A stretch of 64,000 bases of DNA from Bradyrhizobium sp. CCGB01 (GTDB taxonomy: Bacteria > Pseudomonadota > Alphaproteobacteria > Rhizobiales > Xanthobacteraceae): the NCBI RefSeq assembly GCF_024199795.1, contig NZ_JANADK010000001.1, positions 9,042,001 through 9,106,000 on the forward strand, read 5' to 3'. Shown here piece after piece: positions 8,193-17,317 of this stretch. Position numbers and translations under genes: made by a program. How positions within the stretch are numbered: the stretch's first letter is position 1; every line of letters begins with the position of its first letter. Under the pieces are notes generated by a model. That model made no database searches and had not been told where the DNA came from. It saw only the letters and a program-made list of their open reading frames with translations.

Positions 8193-9629
8193 GTGACTTT
8201 CGTTGCGCGTCATGCGCTGTGGTCGGATGAGCAGAAGGACGCAGCCCAGCGCATGCGTCGCATCGTCGAGGAAAAGAACCTCGAGGTCATCCGCCTCGCC
8301 TTCCCGGACCAGCACGGCATCTTGCGCGGCAAGACCATCATCGCGGCCGAGGCGATCGCCTCGCTGGAAAGCGGCTGCTCCATCACCACCACCATGCTCG
8401 CCAAGGACACCTCGCACCGCACGGTGTTTCCGGTGTTCACATCAGGCGGCGGGTTCGGCATGAAGGAGATGGAGGGCGCGGCCGACGTGCTGATGGTCGC
8501 CGATCCCACTACTTTTCGCGTTTTGCCGTGGGCGCCGGCGACGGGCTGGGTGCTGTGCGACCTCCATTTCAACGACGGCCGCCCGGTGCCGTTCGCAACG
8601 CGCGGGCTCTATCGCAAGGTGCTCGATGAACTCGGCGCGCGCGGCCACGATTTCGTCGCGGGCCTCGAAGTGGAATTCCACATCTTCAAGCTCGACGACG
8701 CGCATATGCGGCCCGAGGATGCCGGCCAGCCCGGCACGCCGCCGTCGGTGAGCCTGCTCAGCCACGGCTATCAATATCTTACCGAACAGCGCTTCGACCA
8801 GATGGAGCCGGTGCTGGAGATCCTGCGGCGCGACATCGTCGCGCTCGGACTTCCCTTACGCTCCGTCGAGGTCGAGTTCGGGCCGAGCCAGTGCGAATTC
8901 ACCTTCGCGCCAAGGAAGGGGCTGGAGCCTGCCGACAACATGGTGCTGTTCCGATCTGCCGTGAAGCAGATCGCGCGGCGGCACGGCTATCACGCCACCT
9001 TCATGTGCCGGCCGAAGCTGCCGAACCTGTTCGCGAGCGGCTGGCACCTGCATCAGTCGATCGTCTCGCGCGCGAACGGCGATAACCTGTTCATGGCGAA
9101 AGACGGCAGCGAGCCGCTCAGCGCGTTCGGCCGGGCATACCTGGCCGGCCTGCTCGACCACGCCCGCGCCTCGACCGTGTTCACCACCCCGACCATCAAC
9201 GGCTACAAGCGCTACCGCGCCTATTCGCTGGCGCCGGATCGCGCGATCTGGGGCCGCGACAATCGCGGCGTGATGATCCGCGTGCTCGGCGGCGCGGGTG
9301 ATGCCGCCACGCGCCTTGAGAACCGCATCGGCGAGCCCGCCGCCAATCCCTATCTCTACATGGCCTCGCAGATTCTCTCAGGCCTCGACGGCGTCGACCG
9401 CAAGCTCGATCCCGGCCCGTCGGCCGACACGCCCTACGAGACCAATGCGCCGCTTCTGCCGAAATCCTTGCGCGATGCGGTCGCCGCGCTGAAGGACGAT
9501 CCGTTCTTCCGCGAGCAGCTCGGCGGAGAGTTCGTCGACTACTACACCCACATCAAGAACGCCGAGATCGACCGTTTCCTCTCCGAGGTGACCGACTGGG
9601 AGCACCGCGAATATTTCGAGGTGTTTTGA
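8193..9629 (+). CDS. Glutamine-synthetase-family ligase (gamma-glutamyl-amide synthetase-like)
   Basis: 478 aa, GTG start with AGGGAG 8 bases before. Family blocks are all present: GLEVEFHIF (metal/glutamate site), ASGWHLHQS (nucleotide loop), NGYKRYRAYSLAP, NRGVMIRV and ENRIGEPAANPYLY. It lacks the biosynthetic GlnA context (no glnB, no ntr genes) and sits behind a Rieske oxygenase, so I favour a catabolic ligase that joins glutamate to an amine, as in PuuA, IpuC or gamma-glutamylanilide synthase. In aniline degradation such a ligase pairs with a Rieske oxygenase, but the hydrolase partner seen there is missing here. The exact substrate is unknown. Confidence 0.85.
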   Translation: MTFVARHALWSDEQKDAAQRMRRIVEEKNLEVIRLAFPDQHGILRGKTIIAAEAIASLESGCSITTTMLAKDTSHRTVFPVFTSGGGFGMKEMEGAADVLMVADPTTFRVLPWAPATGWVLCDLHFNDGRPVPFATRGLYRKVLDELGARGHDFVAGLEVEFHIFKLDDAHMRPEDAGQPGTPPSVSLLSHGYQYLTEQRFDQMEPVLEILRRDIVALGLPLRSVEVEFGPSQCEFTFAPRKGLEPADNMVLFRSAVKQIARRHGYHATFMCRPKLPNLFASGWHLHQSIVSRANGDNLFMAKDGSEPLSAFGRAYLAGLLDHARASTVFTTPTINGYKRYRAYSLAPDRAIWGRDNRGVMIRVLGGAGDAATRLENRIGEPAANPYLYMASQILSGLDGVDRKLDPGPSADTPYETNAPLLPKSLRDAVAALKDDPFFREQLGGEFVDYYTHIKNAEIDRFLSEVTDWEHREYFEVF

Positions 9630-9638
9630 TGGAGCTAC

Positions 9639-9658
9639 GCCTCACGGCGGCGTGAGGC
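9639..9658 (+). terminator. Stem-loop after the glutamine-synthetase-like gene
   Basis: GCCTCACG (9639-9646) and CGTGAGGC (9651-9658) pair perfectly around a 4-base loop, 10 bases after the stop. No T-run follows, so it is either a weak intrinsic terminator or an mRNA 3'-end hairpin. Confidence 0.4.
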
Positions 9659-9940
9659 GACTTCGTCCGCCCTGTTCCGACGACATCACTCCGATCGCCC
9701 AAGAAGCAATTTCCTACCCCCCTCACAATTCGCCGGAAACACTCCGCCGCTAGGCTGCTAGCATGTGATCAACAGCGGAGTTGGATCATGTGGGGTCAAT
9801 TGTTCAGCCTGATCTATCGCCTGTCCTGCCGGACCACCTTGATCGAAATCGGCACTTCCCGGTTGGGCCGCTAGCGGCCGGTGGATGCGATTTAGGTAAG
9901 CCGGCTTGACCAGATAACGGGCGTCTCCATGTGGGAACGC
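9659..9940. other. Intergenic stretch with one possible 28-residue peptide
   Basis: Between the two converging genes the only candidate is a 28-codon frame on the plus strand, ATG at 9788 to TAG at 9872-9874, starting MWGQLFSLIYRLSC, with GGAG 5-8 bases before the ATG. It is hydrophobic then basic. Too short to judge by composition. Confidence 0.25.
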
Positions 9941-12253
9941 TCACCAGCGATAGCCGAGCGTCGCAATGACGGTCAGCGGCGCACCGCGGTAGCAATAGCC
10001 GACCTGGCACGTGGTGTAGTGCAGATTGAACAGGTTCTTGGCATTGACCTGGAACTGAAGGCCCTTCAGCTCCTTCGCCGCCTGGCCGAGATCATATTTC
10101 AGCGCCGCGTCGACCAGGGTCACCGAGCTGTTCCTGAACGTGTTGGCGTCGTCGCCATAGCTCCAGGACATGTAACGCACGCCACCGCCGACGCTCACGC
10201 CGGCGAACGGGCCGGCCAGCGGCAGGGCATAATTGCCCCACAACGTCGCGGTGTGCGGAGGATTGCCGGATGGAAACTTGCCGATCGTCGAGCTGTCCGC
10301 AGCCTGCTTGGTCACCATGTCGAGATAGGTGTACGACGAGGTGATGTCGAAACCGCCGCCGAGGCTCGCGAGCCCCTGCAATTCGAAGCCGCGGCTTTGA
10401 ATTTCTCCGCGCTGGACCGTCACGCCCGTGCCCGTCGTGACGAGGCCGCCCTCCTGGGTCAAATCGAAGACCGCCGCGGTGATGAAGCTCCTCGTCCCCT
10501 GCGGCTGATACTTGACGCCGACCTCGGTCTGCTTGCCGGTGGTCGGCTTGAAGAAGGCCCCCGACGGATCGACGCCGAGATTGGGAAAGAACGACGTCGA
10601 ATAGGCAACGTAGGGCGCAACGCCGGAATCGAACACATAGGTCAGCCCGGCCCGCCCGCTATAGGCCTGATCGGACTGCGTCTGACGGGTCAGCGCGAAC
10701 AGATCCTCGCCCGTGGTGCGGACCCAGTCGCTGCGGCCGCTCAGTGTCAGGATCCAGTGATCGAGCTTGGCCTGATCCTGAATATACACGCCGGACTGGG
10801 TTTGCCGCTGGGCCGTCGAGGACGAGATCGCCGGATCGGGAATGGATTCCGGCGCGTAGACCGGCGCGGCCAGGTTGAGATCGGAGACGCCGAAGCCAAA
10901 GCCCTGCCTGTCGTTGAACTTCGACGCGGTGTAGTCGGTACCGACCAGGAGCGTGTGCTGCACAGGCCCGGTCGAGAGCTTGGCCTCGACCTGGTTGTCC
11001 ATGATGGCCGATTGCAGCGTGTCGTGGACAAGGCCGGTATAGCGCGAGACGACATTGCCGACGGGCGCGCCGAGAAAGCCGACATAGCGGGTGACCGCAT
11101 CGACATCGACGTAACGGAATTTCTGGCGGACGGTCACGTCGTTGTTGAACGCGTGCTCGAACAGGTAGCCGACGCGTCCCTGCTCCTGGTCGAGCGAATT
11201 GTAGGACGGGCTGCCCGTGAAAATGTCCGTGGTGGTGCCGGTGCCCGTGGAATAGGTGAACATGGATCCGGGCGTCTTCGATTTCTGATAGGAACCGAGA
11301 ATCGTGAGGGACGTCGATTGATCCGGTCTCCAGGTGAAGGCGGGAGCGATGTAGGTCCTGTTATCCTTGCCGCCGGGCACGAACACGTCCGCGTCGCGCA
11401 CCACGCCGGTCAGCCGATACGAAAACTGACCGTTGGGATCGACCGGCCCTGAAAAATCAAAATTGCCCTGGACTCGCTCGCGGTCGCCGAACACCGTCTG
11501 CACCTCGTGAAACGGCTGGCTGGTCGGCAGCTTGCTCGACAGGTCGATCAGTCCGCCGGGGGAGCCGAGGCCGTAGAGTGCCGAGCTCGGCCCGCGGACC
11601 ACGGTGATGCTGTCGACCCCATAGGGCTCGGTCTTGAACACGCTGAGGCCGGCGCCGACGAGGCGCAAGCCGTCGAGATAGACGCCGTTATAGGTGATGT
11701 CGAAGCCCCGGATCGCGATGGCGTCGAAGCGCGGATCGTAGCCGGACGCATCGATGCGGACACCGGGTTCATAGCCAACCGCCTCCGTCAGAGACTGGAC
11801 GGCGCGGTCGTTGAGCTCCTTGCGCGTCACGACCGAGATCGATTGCGGCGTCTCGAGCAAGGGCGTGTTGGTCTTCGTGCCCGCCGAGCTGCTGCTTGCA
11901 ACATAGCTGTTCTCGCTCGACACGTTGCCGCGGCCGGCACCGGCCTCGCGCGTGTCGGTATTTCTGGTTTGCACGGCTTCGGAATTGCGGCGCGACGCGA
12001 CGCGGCCGCGCTGCGATTGTGAGGTACGCTGGGCAGACTGGGCACGCGGACGCGTCTGGCTCGGTGCCTCGACCGTGACGGGCGGCAATGTCGCCGCCGT
12101 CGAGCCCGAATTGGTCGTGGAGGTCTGTGCGGCCGACGGCGTCGCGTGCAGCACCACGCCAAGCCCGGCCACGCCAAGACCAGCGATGCCAAGTCCAGCC
12201 TTCACCACCCGTTCCCAGCCGAACTTCTGTCCGTCGTCGCGCCTCATCGTCAT
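9941..12253 (-). CDS. TonB-dependent siderophore receptor
   Basis: 770 aa outer-membrane receptor. A signal peptide of about 43 residues (cleavage near AAQT) is followed by a TonB-box-like LPPVTVEAP, a Ser/Arg-rich linker, a plug domain (about 125-235, with the PQSISVVTRKEL and VRGPSSALYGLGSPGG motifs) and a beta-barrel to the C-terminal Trp (LGYRW). The plug motifs place it in the ferric-siderophore (FhuA/FoxA/ferrichrome-type) class, importing Fe(III)-siderophore at the expense of TonB-ExbBD. The long low-complexity linker before the plug is unusual. The AraC regulator directly upstream on the same strand probably controls it. Confidence 0.9.
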   Translation of the reverse strand: MTMRRDDGQKFGWERVVKAGLGIAGLGVAGLGVVLHATPSAAQTSTTNSGSTAATLPPVTVEAPSQTRPRAQSAQRTSQSQRGRVASRRNSEAVQTRNTDTREAGAGRGNVSSENSYVASSSSAGTKTNTPLLETPQSISVVTRKELNDRAVQSLTEAVGYEPGVRIDASGYDPRFDAIAIRGFDITYNGVYLDGLRLVGAGLSVFKTEPYGVDSITVVRGPSSALYGLGSPGGLIDLSSKLPTSQPFHEVQTVFGDRERVQGNFDFSGPVDPNGQFSYRLTGVVRDADVFVPGGKDNRTYIAPAFTWRPDQSTSLTILGSYQKSKTPGSMFTYSTGTGTTTDIFTGSPSYNSLDQEQGRVGYLFEHAFNNDVTVRQKFRYVDVDAVTRYVGFLGAPVGNVVSRYTGLVHDTLQSAIMDNQVEAKLSTGPVQHTLLVGTDYTASKFNDRQGFGFGVSDLNLAAPVYAPESIPDPAISSSTAQRQTQSGVYIQDQAKLDHWILTLSGRSDWVRTTGEDLFALTRQTQSDQAYSGRAGLTYVFDSGVAPYVAYSTSFFPNLGVDPSGAFFKPTTGKQTEVGVKYQPQGTRSFITAAVFDLTQEGGLVTTGTGVTVQRGEIQSRGFELQGLASLGGGFDITSSYTYLDMVTKQAADSSTIGKFPSGNPPHTATLWGNYALPLAGPFAGVSVGGGVRYMSWSYGDDANTFRNSSVTLVDAALKYDLGQAAKELKGLQFQVNAKNLFNLHYTTCQVGYCYRGAPLTVIATLGYRW

Positions 12254-12435
12254 CCCCGAGTTCCGTCTTCAAAAGCAACACGGGAGTAATCAGATCGAGA
12301 GGCGCACCGCCTTTGCGACTGTGCAAATCGCCTTTGATTCCACGTGGAGTCCTTCAAGACTGCGGACGGAGACTTCATCGCGAACGACGCAGACACATCG
12401 CGAAACATTTCGGCAGGCGCGCAATCCTCTCGCCG

Positions 12436-13320
12436 CTACTGACAGCGGCTGGGCGAATAGCCGAAGTGCCTGCGAAAGGCCGTCGCGAAATTGGCCGGAT
12501 GGGCGTAGCCGACACGAAAGGCCGCCTCGGTGACCGACAACCGTTGATGAATCAGAAGGTCACGTGCGGCATCGAGCCGCCGGGCCCGCAAATAGTCGAT
12601 CGCGCTCTCGCCATACGCCATCTGGAATTTCTGGTTGAAGGACCGCCGGCTCAGCCCTGCGTTCCGCGCCAGCTCGTCGACGCTCCAGGGGTAAGCAAGA
12701 TCGGCGTCCATCTGCTCCTTGACCGATTGCAAGCGCATCCGCTGAAGATCGGCTGCCGGATCGACCTCAATCCGCCCGCTCTCGCTGAACAGGGCGTGGA
12801 CAACGATCTCGGCGGCATGCGCCGACAGCAACAATTGCGCCGCGCTTCCGGCGACCGGCGGCGAGAACATTTCCGCAGCGACGGCCTGCACGCGCGGAGA
12901 CGCAGTGAGAGAGACGACGGCGGCACCCGCCTCATCGTTCTTGAACAGCGCCTGAAACTCGTCGCCAAGCCCAAGCCGATCGATGGAAGTCTGGGGAAGT
13001 GCCAGGCCTATCGCAGGACGCTCGTCACACTGGACCGAGCGTCTTGCAGCGACGGCCTCACGCACAGCAATTGCCGTCATCTGCCTTTCGCTGCCGGGCG
13101 TGCGCGTCAGAATGCCGCGGCTCGCGCCGTCGCCGAACGCAACGGAGATGAACAGGCCCGGCGCTACGATCGCGGGCCCGCTGGGGTCGGCTCGAAACTC
13201 ACCTCTGACAAACACGCAGCCCGGGAAATCCAGCCATTGCGCCGCTGTTGAAGCGCCCTGCTGTGCGGAACCGATCTCGTCTCCAGGCCGTCCGGCAATC
13301 TGATTGTAAAAGTCCTGCAT
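12436..13320 (-). CDS. AraC-family transcriptional regulator
   Basis: 294 aa. The C-terminal 95 residues hold the double HTH: WSVDELARNAGLSRRSFNQKF and VTEAAFRVGYAHPANFATAFRRHFGYSPS. The N-terminal region is an effector/dimer domain without clear motifs. Location 180 bases upstream of, and co-oriented with, the siderophore receptor is the arrangement of PchR-like activators that sense ferri-siderophores; ligand identity is inference. I saw no Fur/Irr-type palindrome in 12254-12435. Confidence 0.87.
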   Translation of the reverse strand: MQDFYNQIAGRPGDEIGSAQQGASTAAQWLDFPGCVFVRGEFRADPSGPAIVAPGLFISVAFGDGASRGILTRTPGSERQMTAIAVREAVAARRSVQCDERPAIGLALPQTSIDRLGLGDEFQALFKNDEAGAAVVSLTASPRVQAVAAEMFSPPVAGSAAQLLLSAHAAEIVVHALFSESGRIEVDPAADLQRMRLQSVKEQMDADLAYPWSVDELARNAGLSRRSFNQKFQMAYGESAIDYLRARRLDAARDLLIHQRLSVTEAAFRVGYAHPANFATAFRRHFGYSPSRCQ

Positions 13321-13474
13321 CGAATCCGCTTACGCCGCGACCTTGGCGGCTGGCGGCGGCGCACTCAAGGCCTCTGCGCGCAGTTTGGAGAGCTTCGAAA
13401 CTGGACTTCCGGAAACAGGTTCTGCGCGCGGAGCGATTTGCGCCGGCGCTGCGGCGGGCAGGGCCGCAAGCGCG

Positions 13475-14188
13475 TCAGATTCCCAGATATTTGTGCTGGA
13501 GATCCGGCTCCGCCATCAGCTGGCCCGAGGTGCCGCTCCACACCGTCTTGCCGCGCTCGATGATGTAGTGGCGGTCGCAGATGCGGGCGAGATGGTCGAC
13601 GTTCTTGTCGACGACCAGGATCGACTGTCCCCGGCTCTTCAGCAGCGACAGGCAATTCCAGATCTCTTCACGGATCAGTGGTGCGAGGCCTTCGGTCGCC
13701 TCGTCGAGGATCAGCAGCTTCGGGTTGGTCATCAGCGCGCGGCCGATCGCGAGCATCTGCTGCTCGCCGCCGGAGAGCTGATTGCCCATGTTGGACGCGC
13801 GCTCGGCAAGGCGCGGAAACATCACGTAGATCGCGGCCAGCGTCCACGGATTGCTGCTGCCGAAGCGATCGGCGGCGGCCGCGACGAGATTTTCGCGTAC
13901 GGTGAGGTTCGGGAAGATCTGCCGTCCCTCGGGGACGAGGCCGACGCCGAGCTTTGCAATCTTGTAGGACGGCTGCGTCCGCACCTCCGCGCCCGCAAAG
14001 CGAATGCTTCCGGCGCGTGCCGGCGTCAGGCCCATGATGGAGCGGATGGTGGTGGTCTTGCCCATGCCGTTGCGGCCCATCAGCGAGACCATCTCGCCCG
14101 GCTTGATCGACAGCGACAGGCCGAACAGCACCTGGGACAGGCCGTAGCAGGTCTCGATGCCGTCGACGTCGAGCAGCGTGTCAGCCAT
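13475..14188 (-). CDS. livF: Branched-chain-amino-acid-type ABC transporter ATPase (LivF)
   Basis: 237 aa with Walker A GRNGMGKTT, signature LSGGEQQ and Walker B LLILDEAT. LivF-class ATPases pair with LivG to energise a LivHM permease importing branched-chain amino acids or small aromatic/aliphatic acids. Its start overlaps the livG end by 8 bases. Last gene of livH-M-G-F. The operon contains no periplasmic binding protein, so it must share one encoded elsewhere. Confidence 0.9.
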   Translation of the reverse strand: MADTLLDVDGIETCYGLSQVLFGLSLSIKPGEMVSLMGRNGMGKTTTIRSIMGLTPARAGSIRFAGAEVRTQPSYKIAKLGVGLVPEGRQIFPNLTVRENLVAAAADRFGSSNPWTLAAIYVMFPRLAERASNMGNQLSGGEQQMLAIGRALMTNPKLLILDEATEGLAPLIREEIWNCLSLLKSRGQSILVVDKNVDHLARICDRHYIIERGKTVWSGTSGQLMAEPDLQHKYLGI

Positions 14189-14948
14189 GGTGCGTCACCA
14201 CATGCTGATCGCCGAGATAGGCGCGCTTGACGTCCTCGTTCGCCCGGATCGCGGCCGGATCGCCGGAGGCGATAACGCGGCCATAGACCAGCACCGAGAT
14301 GCGGTCGGCGAGTGCGAACACCGCCGGCATGTCGTGCTCGACCAGCACGATCGAGACCTCTTTGCGCAGCTCCTGAAGCAGCTTGACCATGCGTTGGGAT
14401 TCGGTGACGCCGAGCCCCGCCATGGGCTCGTCGAGCAGCAGGATCTTTGGCTTGCTGGCGAGCGCGACCGCAAGCTCGAGCTCGCGGCGTTCGCCATGGC
14501 TGAGCCTGCTCACGACGACGTCGGCGCGATGCAGCAGGCCGACGCGGTCGAGCGCGGCATGCGCCGCATCGCGCAGGCCCTTTTCCTTGCGCGCATTGGC
14601 GAAGAAGCGGAACGAGGTGCCGGCATGCGCCTGCGCCGCCAGCGCGACATTGTCGGCAGCGGTAACGTCGAGCAGCAGCGAGGTGATCTGGAACGAGCGC
14701 GCAAGTCCCAGCGCGCAGCGGCGATAGGCCGGCAGATAGGTGATGTCGCGCCCCGCCAGCGAGACGCTGCCGGAATGCGGCTCGAGGTGCCCGGTCAATT
14801 GGCTGATCAGCGTGGTCTTGCCCGCGCCGTTCGGGCCGATGATGGCGTGCAGCTCGCCGGCCGCGACGTCGAGCGAGACGTTGTCCGTCGCGATGATGCC
14901 GCCGAAGCGGCGCACCAGCTTTTCGACGCGGAGCAAGGGTTCAGCCAC
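14181..14948 (-). CDS. livG: Branched-chain-amino-acid-type ABC transporter ATPase (LivG)
   Basis: 255 aa. Walker A GPNGAGKTT, signature LSHGERRELELA, Walker B ILLLDEPM and the LivG-typical C-terminal helix (GDPAAIRANEDVKRAYLG). Overlaps livF and livM by 8 bases each, so it is tightly coupled. The signature LSHGE in place of LSGGQ is common in this subfamily. Confidence 0.9.
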   Translation of the reverse strand: MAEPLLRVEKLVRRFGGIIATDNVSLDVAAGELHAIIGPNGAGKTTLISQLTGHLEPHSGSVSLAGRDITYLPAYRRCALGLARSFQITSLLLDVTAADNVALAAQAHAGTSFRFFANARKEKGLRDAAHAALDRVGLLHRADVVVSRLSHGERRELELAVALASKPKILLLDEPMAGLGVTESQRMVKLLQELRKEVSIVLVEHDMPAVFALADRISVLVYGRVIASGDPAAIRANEDVKRAYLGDQHVVTHHG

Positions 14949-15885
14949 GGCCAGCCCTCCCGAGCATGCCCATGATGCCGCCGCGCCCGAACAGCACGAT
15001 CAGCAGCAGCAGCGGCCCCATGATCAGCGCCCAGTATTCCGTGATCTGCGACAGGAATTCCTCCAGCAGCAGGAACACCACCGCGCCCATGACAGGACCG
15101 AACAGCGTGCCCATGCCGCCCAAGATCACCATCACCATGAGATCGCCGGAGCGCGTCCAGTACATCACGGCCGGGCTGACGAAATCGGTGTTGTTGGCGA
15201 GCAGCGCGCCGGCGAGGCCGCACATGGTCCCTGATATGACGAAGCAGACCAGCTGGTAGCGTTTTGCCGGAAAGCCGATCGCCTGCATGCGCTGTTCGTT
15301 GGAGCGCAGGCCCTGCACGACGAGGCCGAAACGCGAATTGACGATGCGCCAGATCAGGAAGATCACCGCGAACAGGCAGGCAAGGCAGAGATAGTAGAAC
15401 TGCGTGCGATTGCCGAGATTGATCAGCCCGGAGAAGTCGCTGCGCTTGTAGACGGTGAGGCCGTCATCGCCGCCGTAACGCGCGAGGCCCGAGGCGACGT
15501 AATACGCCATCTGCGCGAAAGCCAGCGTGATCATGATGAAATAGACGCCGCGGGTGCGCAACGAGAGCGCGCCGATCACCAGCGCGTAGATCGCCGAGGC
15601 CGCGAGCGCGACCGGGAACTGAATCCAGCCGGAGCCCACGCCTTCCTGCGCGAGCATGCCAACGGCGTAACCGCCGATGCCGAGATAGGCGGCGTGGCCA
15701 AAACTCATCATGCCGCCAAAGCCCATGATGAGGTTGAGGCTCGCGGCCGCCAGCGCCAGGATGACGATGCGGGTGAATAGCGTCAGGATGAAGATGTTAC
15801 CCGACAGCGACGAATAGAGCGGCAGCAGCACGAGGCCCGCCAGCAAAAGGGCCGTGACGGCCTTGCTCACCGTAACACCCTTCAT
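14941..15885 (-). CDS. livM: Branched-chain-amino-acid-type ABC transporter permease (LivM)
   Basis: 314 aa inner-membrane permease with about 9-10 hydrophobic segments and the family blocks SLNLIMGFGGMMSFGHAAYLGIGGYAVG and LVVQGLRSNEQRMQAIGFPAKRYQL. Forms the channel with LivH. The start overlaps the livH end by 4 bases. Confidence 0.9.
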   Translation of the reverse strand: MKGVTVSKAVTALLLAGLVLLPLYSSLSGNIFILTLFTRIVILALAAASLNLIMGFGGMMSFGHAAYLGIGGYAVGMLAQEGVGSGWIQFPVALAASAIYALVIGALSLRTRGVYFIMITLAFAQMAYYVASGLARYGGDDGLTVYKRSDFSGLINLGNRTQFYYLCLACLFAVIFLIWRIVNSRFGLVVQGLRSNEQRMQAIGFPAKRYQLVCFVISGTMCGLAGALLANNTDFVSPAVMYWTRSGDLMVMVILGGMGTLFGPVMGAVVFLLLEEFLSQITEYWALIMGPLLLLIVLFGRGGIMGMLGRAGRG

Positions 15886-16802
15886 CGACGGTTGGCCGGA
15901 AACAGCCCCTCCGGCCGCACCACCAGCACGATCGCCATCAACAGGTAGATCAGCATCGACGACAGCGCGGGCGCGGCGGTGGAGGCAGCGGCGCCGCTCA
16001 GCACCTGCCGCAACAGGTTCGGCAGGAAGGCGCGGCCGAGCGTGTCGATCATGCCGACGAAGATCGCGGCGAGGAACGCGCCGCGGATCGAGCCGATGCC
16101 GCCGATCACGATGATGACGAAGGCGAGGATCAGGATGTTCTCGCCCATGCCGATCTGCACGGTGAGGATCGGCGCCTGCATCAGGCCAGCGAGGCCCGCG
16201 AGCGCGGCGCCCAGGCCGAACACCAGCGTGTAGAGCAGCTTGATGTTGATGCCGAGCGCGCCGATCATCTCCCGGTTGGAGGCGCCGGCGCGGATCAGCA
16301 TGCCGATGCGGGTGCGCATCACGCCGAGATAGAGCAAGAGCGCGACCAGCAGCGCCACCACGATGATGGCGAGACGATAAGCGGGATAGTGGATGCCGGG
16401 CAGGATCGGCACCGGCACGGTGAGCCAGGCCGGCAGCGGCAGCGCGAGGCCCGCGGGACCCCAGATCAGCCGCACGGCTTCATTGAAGAACAGGATCAGG
16501 CCGAAGGTCGCGAGCACATGGTCGAGATGGTCGCGGCCATAGAGATGCCGCAGCGCCGACATTTCGAGCACGATGCCGAGCACCAGCGTGGCACCGAGCG
16601 CCATCAGCGCGCCGAGCAGGAAGCTGCCAGTCCAGGCCGCGAAGGTCGCGGCGAAATAGGCGCCCATCATGTAGAGCGAGCCGTGCGCGAGGTTGACGAG
16701 ATCCATGATCCCGAACACCAGCGTCAGGCCGGCGGCGAGCAGGAACAGCAGCAGGCCGAACTGCAATCCGTTCAAGAACTGTTCGACGACGAGCAGCATC
16801 AA
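15882..16802 (-). CDS. livH: Branched-chain-amino-acid-type ABC transporter permease (LivH)
   Basis: 306 aa inner-membrane permease; family motifs GLTLVFGIMDLVNLAHGSLYMMGAYFA near the N terminus and IGMLIRAGASNREMIGALGIN in the EAA-type loop. First gene of a four-gene operon. Starts at 16802 or 16799 (tandem ATGs). The leader region (16803-17097) carries a hairpin at 17037-17070 but no binding-protein gene. Confidence 0.9.
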   Translation of the reverse strand: MMLLVVEQFLNGLQFGLLLFLLAAGLTLVFGIMDLVNLAHGSLYMMGAYFAATFAAWTGSFLLGALMALGATLVLGIVLEMSALRHLYGRDHLDHVLATFGLILFFNEAVRLIWGPAGLALPLPAWLTVPVPILPGIHYPAYRLAIIVVALLVALLLYLGVMRTRIGMLIRAGASNREMIGALGINIKLLYTLVFGLGAALAGLAGLMQAPILTVQIGMGENILILAFVIIVIGGIGSIRGAFLAAIFVGMIDTLGRAFLPNLLRQVLSGAAASTAAPALSSMLIYLLMAIVLVVRPEGLFPANRR

Positions 16803-17036
16803 AACTCTTTCAGGCGCACGCGGTGTCGCGCCGATGTTCGAACACGGTCGCCATCAGTGAAAGAGCTCCCCCTGCCTCTTCAAGGCGGAAAAATGGGTAA
16901 TGGCAGTATCGTTCCGAGGCAAGAGCGATTCGACACCAAACATGCACTTTGTTGCATGCGGGTGCATGCGGTCGAAAGCGACCTTGCAAGAAGGCTGCCG
17001 CGGCGCAGATGGGGCAACCTGCCGCACCCAAACGAT

Positions 17037-17070
17037 CACCCTCCCCCCGGCATGCCGGGGAGAGGGTGCG
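17037..17070. repeat. Short hairpin element (family D core)
   Basis: CACCCTCCCCCCGGCATGCC faces GGCATGCCGGGGAGAGGGTG; a near-perfect palindrome of the same CCCTC...GAGGG type as the larger family D repeats. It lies between the small gene behind bjaI and the liv operon leader and could act as a terminator for the former. Confidence 0.5.
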
Positions 17071-17097
17071 AATGTCGACGGAGTGTAGGGAAGGCGT

Positions 17098-17316
17098 CTA
17101 GTGCGACGTCATCTGCCGGGGAAAATCGTCCGGCTCTGCCAGCACGCTGTTGGCCGTCGAGGCTTCCAGCGCCGCCATCCGGAACAGATAGGCGAGCGTC
17201 GCCAATCCGGTGTCTTCCGCCATCTGCGCCAGCTCGAGCGCCATGTCGGACATGTAGCCGAGATTCTCGTCCTTGGTCTGCGCCATGATCTGGCTGTCCC
17301 GCATCATGTTCGACAT
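17098..17316 (-). CDS. Small protein translationally coupled to the acyl-HSL synthase
   Basis: 72 aa from the ATG at 17316, which follows the bjaI stop by a single base (TGA-G-ATG). The sequence is Met-rich and largely helical (GYMSDMALELAQMAEDTGLATLAYLFRMAALEA), with no signal peptide or membrane segment. In-frame codons further upstream lie inside bjaI and lack a better start. I do not recognise a family. Coupling to the synthase means it is made in fixed proportion and under the same autoinduction, which suggests a helper or modulator of quorum sensing; that is inference. Confidence 0.6.
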   Translation of the reverse strand: MSNMMRDSQIMAQTKDENLGYMSDMALELAQMAEDTGLATLAYLFRMAALEASTANSVLAEPDDFPRQMTSH

Positions 17317-17317
17317 C

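Noticed and set aside
9929-11452. 507-codon open frame opposite the TonB receptor gene
   Set aside because: The receptor frame has plug and barrel motifs; the opposite frame is low-complexity Arg/Asp/Ile sequence typical of antisense frames.
16810-17031. 73-codon frame upstream of livH
   Set aside because: Cys/Arg-rich, no ribosome site, and it lies in the promoter-side region of the liv operon.
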